Under the pieces are notes generated by a model, which was not told the DNA's origin, did not search any database, and worked only from the letters and a program-made list of their open reading frames with translations. From Myxococcales bacterium UBA1203 (GTDB lineage: Bacteria > Myxococcota > Myxococcia > Myxococcales > UBA5297), in contig DBXV01000005.1 of the NCBI GenBank assembly GCA_002309695.1, positions 38,628-44,464 of the forward strand: a stretch of DNA of 5,837 bases, written 5' to 3'. This document shows, one piece after another, positions 1-4,533 of the stretch; position 1 is the first letter of the stretch; every line of letters begins with the position of its first letter. The translations under genes were made by a program, and so were the position numbers.

Positions 1-408
1 GGTGCCCCACCACACGGGGCCGCCGACGAATACGGTGTCATAGACGCTCAAGTCGGGAATTTTGCCTTCATACGGCGGAAGCTCGCCGCTCTGTGCCTCT
101 CTTTTGGCGAGTTCAATGAGGGGCGTGTAGGCCATGCCGTCATATTTATGCGTCACAATCTCAAACTGCGCCGCGCCGGTAATTTCGCTGATGTAATCCG
201 CCACAATTTTCGTATTGCCGACTTCGATATTGCCCACCCTGTAATTGTCGCCCGCGTGGGAGAAAAAGATAACAATGGCTTTCTTCATTGTTTTATTTCC
301 TTTCGGTTTATCTTGCTCATTATTCGCTGGATGACAGCCTGCAGCCAGAAAGAGCAGGCCGGCGGCGATGATCATGATTGCCGCCAGAACATACTTCATT
401 CGTCTCAC
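1..408 (-). CDS. Lipoprotein flavodoxin, 3'-truncated by window edge
   Basis: This is the N-terminal 136 codons of a membrane-anchored flavodoxin, an FMN-binding electron carrier; the C-terminus lies beyond base 1. I chose the GTG at 408 because CGGAGG (420-415) sits 6 nt upstream of it. The in-frame ATG at 399 would be 15 nt from that site and would lose the two arginines of the signal n-region. A hydrophobic stretch (about residues 6-23) ends in the lipobox LAAGC with Cys25 as predicted lipidated residue. A short polar linker leads to Met41, where a typical flavodoxin core begins: MKKAIVIFFSHAGDNY, then GNT...VADYI and GGPVWWGT, matching the Flavodoxin_4-type family. The usual T/SxTGxT phosphate loop is replaced by SHAGDN, as is common in that family. 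It lies 35 nt after the acetyltransferase and is probably co-transcribed. Met41 has its own good Shine-Dalgarno, so a cytoplasmic form is possible. Family confidence is high; lipoprotein status is predicted from motif only. Confidence 0.88.
   Translation of the reverse strand, partial: MRRMKYVLAAIMIIAAGLLFLAAGCHPANNEQDKPKGNKTMKKAIVIFFSHAGDNYRVGNIEVGNTKIVADYISEITGAAQFEIVTHKYDGMAYTPLIELAKREAQSGELPPYEGKIPDLSVYDTVFVGGPVWWGT
298..302 (-). promoter_or_regulatory. Internal Shine-Dalgarno inside the flavodoxin linker
   Basis: AAGGA is followed after 9 nt by the in-frame ATG at 288 (Met41), exactly where the cytoplasmic-type flavodoxin domain begins. The bases are translated as part of the linker KPKGNKT. 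It could be an active second start giving a leaderless cytoplasmic flavodoxin, or a relic of the ancestral 5' end. Confidence 0.5.
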
Positions 409-414
409 GCCATG

Positions 415-420
415 CCTCCG
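415..420 (-). promoter_or_regulatory. Ribosome binding site deciding the flavodoxin start
   Basis: CGGAGG on the minus strand is 6 nt from GTG 408 and 15 nt from ATG 399. An ATG at 413 is followed by GCG TGA and is a dead end. The spacing favours the GTG start. Confidence 0.65.
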
Positions 421-443
421 TTAAAATGTGGATGAAATCGCAT

Positions 444-995
444 TCAGTCATTGAATTTGTCGGCATCCAGCATCCTGATGACCCGTGCGGGATTGCCCAC
501 TGCCACGCCATAATCGGGAATATCTTTGGTAACCACGCTGCCCGCGCCGACGATGGCGTGTTTTCCGACCGAAACACCCGGCAGAATCGTCGCACCGGCG
601 CCGATCCACGCGCCCTTTTTGATTAGAACCGGCCGGCAGAGCAGGACGGCGCGCTCATACAGATCGTGATTGTTGGAGATGAGCTGCACATTGGCGGCAA
701 TCTGGACGCCGTCCTCGATGGTGATACCGCCCCGGGCCATGAATACGGCGCCGCCGTTGATGAAGACATTCTTGCCGATGTGGACGCCCCTGGCATGTGC
801 CACGGTAATTACCGGCGGCCGAAGAACGCTTCCCTCTCCCATGTCCTGAAACAGTGCTTTTAGGGTTTCCATATATTCCGGCGTGCCGGGATGCGTGTGA
901 TTCAGCTTAAAGAGCAGATCCCATTCTCTGGTGTACTCCGCCGCCATCTCCGGCGTCAGATTCCGCAAATCGACGACTTCTTCCTGGCATTCCAT
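444..995 (-). CDS. Hexapeptide-repeat O-acetyltransferase (maltose/galactoside acetyltransferase type)
   Basis: This 183-residue protein of the left-handed beta-helix acyltransferase family probably moves an acetyl group from acetyl-CoA to a sugar or other hydroxylated acceptor in the cytoplasm; the acceptor is unknown. The first 55 or so residues form the helical N-terminal region seen in Maa/LacA-type enzymes. Imperfect hexapeptide turns follow (VHIGKNVFINGG, ITIEDGVQIAANV, AWIGAGATILPGVSVG, AIVGAGSVVTKD), and the end is the characteristic YGVAVGNPARVIR. The likely catalytic histidine is His110 in ISNNHDL. Length is typical of the family. The ATG at 995 has a GGA-type site (AAAGGA) about 11 nt upstream. 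There is no signal peptide, unlike several neighbours. It sits 79 nt after the CMD/cupin gene and 35 nt before the flavodoxin. Its role in the cluster is unclear; it could detoxify a product by acetylation or be an independent passenger. Confidence 0.9.
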   Translation of the reverse strand: MECQEEVVDLRNLTPEMAAEYTREWDLLFKLNHTHPGTPEYMETLKALFQDMGEGSVLRPPVITVAHARGVHIGKNVFINGGAVFMARGGITIEDGVQIAANVQLISNNHDLYERAVLLCRPVLIKKGAWIGAGATILPGVSVGKHAIVGAGSVVTKDIPDYGVAVGNPARVIRMLDADKFND

Positions 996-1017
996 TTTTG
1001 TTCTAGTCCTTTCCCGG

Positions 1018-1050
1018 GCTGCGCATTGAATTGTTTACAGCCGGCGCAGC
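1018..1050. repeat. Inverted repeat upstream of the acetyltransferase
   Basis: GCTGCGC (1018-1024) and GCGCAGC (1044-1050) form perfect 7-bp arms around a 19-nt centre, in the 79-nt gap between the CMD/cupin and acetyltransferase genes. No T-run follows on the minus strand, so it is not an ordinary intrinsic terminator. It may be a weak mRNA hairpin or a protein-binding dyad. Confidence 0.35.
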
Positions 1051-1074
1051 AGAACGCCGACGTTTCATTTCTTT

Positions 1075-1959
1075 TCAGAGCCTGTCGTAATCCTCTGCGC
1101 TCACCGGCTCCAGCCATTCGTTTCGCGCATTCTCGCCGGGCACCTCCACCGCCAGATGGCTGAACCAGCTGTCTTTGGCCGCGCCGTGCCAGTGCTTCAC
1201 GCCCGCGGGGATATTGATGACCGTTCCGGGGAGTATCTCCACCGGCGGCTTTCCAAATTCCTGATACCAGCCGCGTCCGCCCACGCCGATGAGCATCTGC
1301 CCGCCGCCGGACGACGCATGGTGAATATGCCAGTTGTTGCGGCACCCCGGCTCGAACGTGACATTAAAAATGGGAATTTGTGACTTGGAAACCGGGGCAA
1401 GATAGCTCTGTCCCACAAAGTATTTGGCATACGCCGTATTGGGTGCACCGATGGGAAAGAAAATGCTGTTCTGATGCTTGTCCTTTTCGCTGAGGGGCGC
1501 GGCCGCCGTTTTTTCATTCCAGATTTCCTTGGCCTGGCGGAAGACGGCCCAGGCCTTGGGCCAGCCAACATACATGGCCGCGTGGGTAATAATGGCCGCG
1601 ATTTCCTCCCGGCTGACGCCGTTGCTTTTGGCGTTTTTCAGGTGATAGCTCAGCGAGGAATCCGTAATGCCCGATGCCATGAGTGAAACCACTGTAATAA
1701 TGCTCTTTGTTTTCAGGTCGATGGCGGGCTCATTCCACACCTCGCCGAAGAGAATATCGTCGTTGAGGTGCGCAAAAGCCGGGGCAAATTCACCGAGCTG
1801 CGCGCGCCCGGCGGTCTGTGTAATTTTTTTCGCTGGCATTGTCTGCCTCTCTTTCTGATGTGAACGGCCCGCCTTGCCGGGGGCTCTGGAATTGTTTTGC
1901 GCAAAAGCCGTTGTTGAAATGAGCAGGGCGGCAGAGACCGCGATGAATTCTTTGAACAT
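1075..1959 (-). CDS. Exported carboxymuconolactone decarboxylase / cupin fusion protein
   Basis: The ATG at 1959 follows GGAG by 7 nt and starts a 294-residue protein. The open frame extends further upstream to 2040, but those residues are non-signal-like and not family-like. Residues 1-20 (MFKEFIAVSAALLISTTAFA) look like a Sec signal peptide with cleavage after AFA. Residues about 45-150 match the carboxymuconolactone decarboxylase (CMD) family, with the HAAMYVGWPKAW signature near 126-137 and no AhpD-type CxxC. Residues about 190-290 are a cupin: His211 and His213, Gln221 where classical cupins have Glu, and His256 in GVKHWHGA, a plausible metal site. Fused CMD-cupin proteins are known; their substrates are mostly undefined. 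A second in-frame ATG (Met41, 1839) marks the usual cytoplasmic-type start and has its own Shine-Dalgarno. The neighbouring oxidoreductases suggest redox or aromatic metabolism, but this is inference. Confidence 0.88.
   Translation of the reverse strand: MFKEFIAVSAALLISTTAFAQNNSRAPGKAGRSHQKERQTMPAKKITQTAGRAQLGEFAPAFAHLNDDILFGEVWNEPAIDLKTKSIITVVSLMASGITDSSLSYHLKNAKSNGVSREEIAAIITHAAMYVGWPKAWAVFRQAKEIWNEKTAAAPLSEKDKHQNSIFFPIGAPNTAYAKYFVGQSYLAPVSKSQIPIFNVTFEPGCRNNWHIHHASSGGGQMLIGVGGRGWYQEFGKPPVEILPGTVINIPAGVKHWHGAAKDSWFSHLAVEVPGENARNEWLEPVSAEDYDRL
1846..1851 (-). promoter_or_regulatory. Internal Shine-Dalgarno before Met41 of the CMD/cupin protein
   Basis: GAGAGG lies 6 nt upstream of the in-frame ATG at 1839. 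It is read as part of the linker QKERQT just before the CMD domain. It is strong enough to support a second, leaderless cytoplasmic product, or it may be a fossil of an older gene start. Confidence 0.5.
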
Positions 1960-2043
1960 GTGTTTTCTCCAGTGTGGAAATGGCCGCCGGGGCTCCCAGC
2001 TTCCTTGCACAGAGTGGAAGTCGAAGTCCCGGTCGGCCATCAG

Positions 2044-2071
2044 ATTTCAAAACAGCAATCGCTATGGTCAA
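2044..2071 (-). promoter_or_regulatory. Candidate promoter for the CMD/cupin gene
   Basis: In the 116-nt gap after the alcohol dehydrogenase, the minus strand has TTGACC (2071-2066), a 16-nt spacer and TGAAAT (2049-2044): 5/6 and 4/6 matches to the sigma-70 -35 and -10 hexamers. This would allow the CMD/cupin, acetyltransferase and flavodoxin genes to be expressed apart from the dehydrogenase. The -35 overlaps the sequence just past the dehydrogenase stop codon. Confidence 0.3.
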
Positions 2072-2075
2072 ATTT

Positions 2076-3239
2076 TTACAGCGACTCGGTCAGGATTTTC
2101 ACCAGATCCGCTTCGAGGAGGGGCACAAAGGCGTTTTCCAGCCCCTCGTTCACGGCGATGTGGTGGGCCATTTCCCCAATGCGGCTGTCGTCGATGCCCA
2201 CGTCTTTGAGGTGCATGGGGATGCCGATGGACTCAAAGAATTTATACGTCGCCTCGATGGCCTGGTTTGCGATCTCGTATTTGTCCTGCTTCGGGTCAAT
2301 GCCAAAGACATTGACGCCGTATTTGACAAAGCGATCCACCGTTTTGTCATTCAGAATGTGCTTCATCCAGCGCGGAGTAATAATCGCCAGGCCCTCGCCA
2401 TGGGTAATGTCATAGTATGCACTCAACGCATGCTCGATGGCGTGGCAGGGCCAGCCGGAATGGCTGTTTCCCAGCGCGTAAATGCCGTTGCAGCCGAGGG
2501 TGCAGGCAAACATCATTTCCGCCCGGGCCGTGTAATCCTCCGGATTTTCCAGGCATTTTTTGGCATTTGCCATCAGGCTCTTCAGACCCGCCTCGCAGAA
2601 GCCGTCGTTGAGCAGCGTCGAGTCCGCCACAAAATACTGCTCCATGATGTGATTCATGGCATCTGCGCAGCCCGCCGCAGTCTGCTTTTTAGACACGCTG
2701 AACGTATAGGTCGGGTCGAGAATGGAGCAGACGGGGAACAGGTGTGGGTCGACATAGCCGATTTTGTCATTTGTTTCGGTGCGGGAAATCACGCCGCCGC
2801 AGTCGTATTCACTGCCCGTGGCGGAGAGCGTCAGGATGTCCACAATGGGAATCGCCGAGAGCGTCGGCGCTTTGCCGGTAATGATGTCCCACGGGTCGCC
2901 GTCGTATTTCGCGCCTGCGGCAATGGCCTTGGTGCAGTCCAGAACGCTGCCGCCGCCCACCGCGAGAATAGCGTCGATGCCCTTTTCCTTGCAGATTTTT
3001 ACGCCCGCCAGCACCGACGGGTCATATTTGGGATTGGGCTGAATGCCCGGCAGCTCGTAAATCTCAAAACCGGCCAGGAGTTCCTTCACTTTGTCATACA
3101 GGCCGATTTTCTTGATGGAGCCGCCGCCATAGGTCAGGAGGATTTTCTTCCCGAGGGGCTTCATGACGGCGGGGAGGTTCGAAATCACGCCTTTCCCAAA
3201 AATCAGGCGCGTGGGGGTCATGTAATCGAAGTTCTGCAT
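2076..3239 (-). CDS. Iron-containing alcohol dehydrogenase, YqhD/butanol-dehydrogenase type
   Basis: This 387-residue cytoplasmic NAD(P)H-dependent oxidoreductase likely interconverts aldehydes or ketones with alcohols. It is full length for group III metal-dependent alcohol dehydrogenases. Visible signatures are YGGGSIKKIG (37-46), the nucleotide-binding GGGS (95-98, AVGGGSVLDCTKAIA), and a complete predicted metal site: Asp193 and His197 in CADAMNHIMEQ, His266 in PCHAIEH and His280 in DITHGEG. The spacing corresponds closely to the metal ligands of E. coli YqhD. The ATG at 3239 has AGGAG 8 nt upstream. No signal peptide is present, so it acts on the cytoplasmic side even though several neighbours are exported. 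The substrate is unknown; broad-range aldehyde reductase activity is common in the family. It appears to have its own promoter and an unusual leader. The symbol yqhD or bdhA is not assigned, because subfamily identity needs alignment. Confidence 0.95.
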   Translation of the reverse strand: MQNFDYMTPTRLIFGKGVISNLPAVMKPLGKKILLTYGGGSIKKIGLYDKVKELLAGFEIYELPGIQPNPKYDPSVLAGVKICKEKGIDAILAVGGGSVLDCTKAIAAGAKYDGDPWDIITGKAPTLSAIPIVDILTLSATGSEYDCGGVISRTETNDKIGYVDPHLFPVCSILDPTYTFSVSKKQTAAGCADAMNHIMEQYFVADSTLLNDGFCEAGLKSLMANAKKCLENPEDYTARAEMMFACTLGCNGIYALGNSHSGWPCHAIEHALSAYYDITHGEGLAIITPRWMKHILNDKTVDRFVKYGVNVFGIDPKQDKYEIANQAIEATYKFFESIGIPMHLKDVGIDDSRIGEMAHHIAVNEGLENAFVPLLEADLVKILTESL

Positions 3240-3252
3240 GGTATTTTCTCCT

Positions 3253-3297
3253 GTGTGGGTGGGGGGTTGTGTGGGAAGAGAGGGGTTGGGGGTGAGG
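3253..3297. promoter_or_regulatory. C-rich, G-free leader tract / G-quadruplex-capable template strand
   Basis: Over 45 nt just upstream of the dehydrogenase ribosome binding site, the plus strand has 30 G and no C. Five G-runs (3257-3259, 3261-3266, 3273-3275, 3282-3285, 3288-3292) are separated by 1-6 nt and fit the four-run G-quadruplex pattern. The minus-strand transcript would be C-rich and G-free, the composition expected of a Rho-loading (rut-like) site, and would lack structure. Either property could affect transcription into the dehydrogenase gene. Confidence 0.5.
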
Positions 3298-3314
3298 CGA
3301 GCAGCAAGTCTGTC

Positions 3315-3333
3315 CCCGGGATTGCATCCCGGG
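3315..3333. repeat. Perfect hairpin (8-bp stem, 3-nt loop)
   Basis: CCCGGGAT (3315-3322), loop TGC, ATCCCGGG (3326-3333). No T-run follows on either strand, so it is not a standard terminator. It lies in the predicted leader of the dehydrogenase gene and may be half of a two-hairpin element with 3344-3360. Confidence 0.6.
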
Positions 3334-3343
3334 AGGTGATATT

Positions 3344-3360
3344 TCGCCCCTTCGGGGCGA
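3344..3360. repeat. Perfect hairpin (7-bp stem, TTC loop)
   Basis: TCGCCCC (3344-3350), TTC, GGGGCGA (3354-3360). On the plus strand it is followed by TTTGTATTTT, which resembles a terminator, but no plus-strand gene precedes it. On the minus strand it would lie at the very 5' end of a transcript started from the TATAAT at 3376, a position typical of 5' stabilising stem-loops. Confidence 0.6.
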
Positions 3361-3370
3361 TTTGTATTTT

Positions 3371-3376
3371 ATTATA
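3371..3376 (-). promoter_or_regulatory. Perfect -10 box (TATAAT) for the alcohol dehydrogenase
   Basis: TATAAT lies on the minus strand within an AT-rich stretch (about 3361-3388) between GC-rich hairpins. The start site would fall near 3364, giving a leader of about 125 nt. The matching -35 is poor (TTTCAG at 17-nt spacing), and no extended -10 TG is present, so an activator may be needed. The perfect dyad at 3389-3406 covers the -35 position. Confidence 0.5.
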
Positions 3377-3388
3377 GATATTCTTTAT

Positions 3389-3406
3389 GCGTCCTGAAAT
3401 GGACGC
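3389..3406. promoter_or_regulatory. Candidate operator dyad over the -35 region
   Basis: GCGTCC (3389-3394) and GGACGC (3401-3406) are perfect 6-bp arms separated by TGAAAT. The centre sits where the -35 box of the TATAAT at 3376 should be, where an activator or repressor could act. It may instead be just an RNA hairpin. No regulator gene lies in the window. Confidence 0.4.
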
Positions 3407-3417
3407 TGTGTCACATG

Positions 3418-3459
3418 CTGGGGTGACCCCCAGGCGGTCGGTCGGAGAGGGCCCCCTCC
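3418..3459. repeat. Two GC-rich hairpins after the flavoprotein stop codon
   Basis: Just past the stop codon at 3470, the minus strand can form an imperfect stem (3444-3459, GGAG/CTCC with an internal A-C mismatch) and then a perfect 6-bp stem CTGGGG/CCCCAG (3418-3423 and 3428-3433) with a TGAC loop. Neither is followed by a T-run. They could stabilise the 3' end of the upstream operon mRNA or act with Rho, but they are not classical intrinsic terminators. Confidence 0.4.
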
Positions 3460-3469
3460 CGCTGGCTTT

Positions 3470-4153
3470 TCAGAGATTTTTGCCCAGCGCATAGGCTTCA
3501 TCCGGATATTTCGTGCGCCGAATCGCGCCCACGGGCCAGACTCCCGGCGCCACAATGCGCCCGGCGTCCGTCCAGCCCAGATAATTCAGGAGCGTTTCGT
3601 AATGCGACAAAATGGGCTTCGCCTCAGCGGGGGCGGTATTGGCATACGTCATCATCAAAACCGCCTTTTTGGGCACGTGAATCTGCCCGTTGAGCGCGTA
3701 AAAGCGGTCGATGACCGTTTTCAGCTGTGCGGAAAATCCAAAATAATACATCGGCGAGACAAACGCCACGCAGTCCGCCGACGGCAGATGATCGCGGACG
3801 TAATCAAAGTCGTCTGAATAAATGCACGGCCCGTCCATGCCGCAGCGGTTGCACGCTCTGCAGGGATGCACTTTTTTGAAGGCTGCATCGAAGCGGTAAA
3901 TGCTGTGTCCCGCCTCCTGAGCGCCTTTGATAAAATAATCCGCCAGGGTATTGGAGTTGCCCTTCATTCGGGGACTTCCAGTCAAAACCAAAATCTTCAT
4001 TGGATTTTTCTTTTCCTTATTGCCCGTCTGCGGCTCTTTGCCGGTATTCGGCAGGCTGACGGTGCCCAGTGGCTCTGAATGGCCCGAACTGCACCCTGCT
4101 GCAGCTGCGGCGGTCAATGTTCCTAGTCCAATGATGAATTCACGTCGGTTCAC
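3470..4153 (-). CDS. Tat-lipoprotein NADPH-dependent FMN reductase / iron-sulfur-flavoprotein-like
   Basis: This 227-residue protein starts at GTG 4153, with AGGAGG 9 nt upstream; the nearer ATG runs at once into TGA. The N-terminus carries a twin-arginine motif (NRREFI, residues 2-7), a hydrophobic Ala-rich stretch and a lipobox ending at Cys21, so Tat export of a folded lipoprotein is predicted. A polar linker (22-51) precedes Met52, where a 176-residue flavodoxin-fold core begins: MKILVLTGSPRMKGNSNT (FMN phosphate loop), then VSPMYYFGFSAQLKTVIDR. Cys98, Cys101, Cys104 and Cys110 form CX2CX2CX5C, fitting the compact motif that binds a 4Fe-4S cluster in archaeal-type iron-sulfur flavoproteins (Isf). 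Many plain FMN reductases of this family keep some of these cysteines, so the cluster is unproven. A weak internal Shine-Dalgarno precedes Met52. It starts 45 nt after the ABM reading frame and is likely co-transcribed with it. Confidence 0.88.
   Translation of the reverse strand: MNRREFIIGLGTLTAAAAAGCSSGHSEPLGTVSLPNTGKEPQTGNKEKKNPMKILVLTGSPRMKGNSNTLADYFIKGAQEAGHSIYRFDAAFKKVHPCRACNRCGMDGPCIYSDDFDYVRDHLPSADCVAFVSPMYYFGFSAQLKTVIDRFYALNGQIHVPKKAVLMMTYANTAPAEAKPILSHYETLLNYLGWTDAGRIVAPGVWPVGAIRRTKYPDEAYALGKNL
4014..4018 (-). promoter_or_regulatory. Weak internal Shine-Dalgarno before Met52 of the flavoprotein
   Basis: AAGGA lies 13 nt upstream of the in-frame ATG at 4000, in an A-rich stretch translated as NKEKKNP. 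The spacing is longer than ideal, so use as a start is less likely than for the two other internal sites. The arrangement (linker, purine-rich site, domain-initial Met) is nevertheless the same. Confidence 0.3.
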
Positions 4154-4198
4154 CAGAGCATTCCTCCTGAAATGAATCAGCTGTATTCCCTTCGGCTA

Positions 4199-4533
4199 TT
4201 ACTTATTTTGTTCCTGAAACGCCCGGCTATGCGCCTTGGAAAATTCCACTTCGAGCAGGGGATTGGCGTCCATGAGCCTGAGCGATTTCACCATGTTGCC
4301 TGTTCCCTCTTTATAGCGCCTGAAATGCGCCGTCTGAAGGTGGCTCTGATAGGCATTTTGATCCGCATAAACTTCCAGAATATAGATTTTATGCGGAGCG
4401 GATTTGTCCTGCATTGAAAAGAGCGCGAGGACGCCCGGCTCTGCGGCCATGGACGCCTCGCCGACCTCCCGGGCAGCCTTCAGATATTCCTGCAATTTTC
4501 AGGATAAACCTCTATTTCGGCAAGGCGCGTCAT
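4199..4533 (-). pseudogene. Antibiotic biosynthesis monooxygenase (ABM/YgiN-like), frameshifted
   Basis: ABM-family proteins are small ferredoxin-like dimeric proteins, some acting as quinol monooxygenases. The N-terminal strand, MTRLAEIEVYPEN from ATG 4533, is read in the amidohydrolase frame and then hits TGA at 4482-4480. The rest, LQEYLKAAREVGE through ILEVYADQNAYQSHL, HFRRYKEGT and MVKSLRLMDANPL, is in the -1 frame and ends at TAA 4199. Restoring one base at the GAAAATTGCAGG site (about 4493-4499), for example a third T or an extra A, gives a continuous 111-residue protein of normal family length. As written, the downstream part could start only from TTG 4495, which has no good ribosome binding site and would lack the first beta strand. 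It is either a true inactivating deletion, a sequencing or assembly error, or, less likely, recoding. It lies between the amidohydrolase and the flavoprotein. Confidence 0.78.

Noticed and set aside
1980..2039. ATGGCCG/CGGCCAT inverted repeat between the dehydrogenase and CMD/cupin genes
   Set aside because: Short arms more than 40 nt apart in GC-rich sequence; expected by chance.
1960..2040. Longer N-terminus of the CMD/cupin protein from ATG 2040
   Set aside because: The added 27 residues are charged, place the signal peptide internally and lack a Shine-Dalgarno site, whereas ATG 1959 has GGAG at 7 nt and begins directly with the signal peptide.
3344..3370. Intrinsic terminator on the plus strand (GC hairpin plus T-rich tail)
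   Set aside because: The shape fits, but there is no plus-strand gene upstream for it to end, and the tail is interrupted (TTTGTATTTT).
1974..3377. A 467-codon open frame on the plus strand
   Set aside because: It lies antisense to the full-length alcohol dehydrogenase, whose motifs and metal ligands are intact; the translation has no recognisable domain, and its N- and C-termini run into intergenic DNA. It is a mirror of the codon bias of the real gene.
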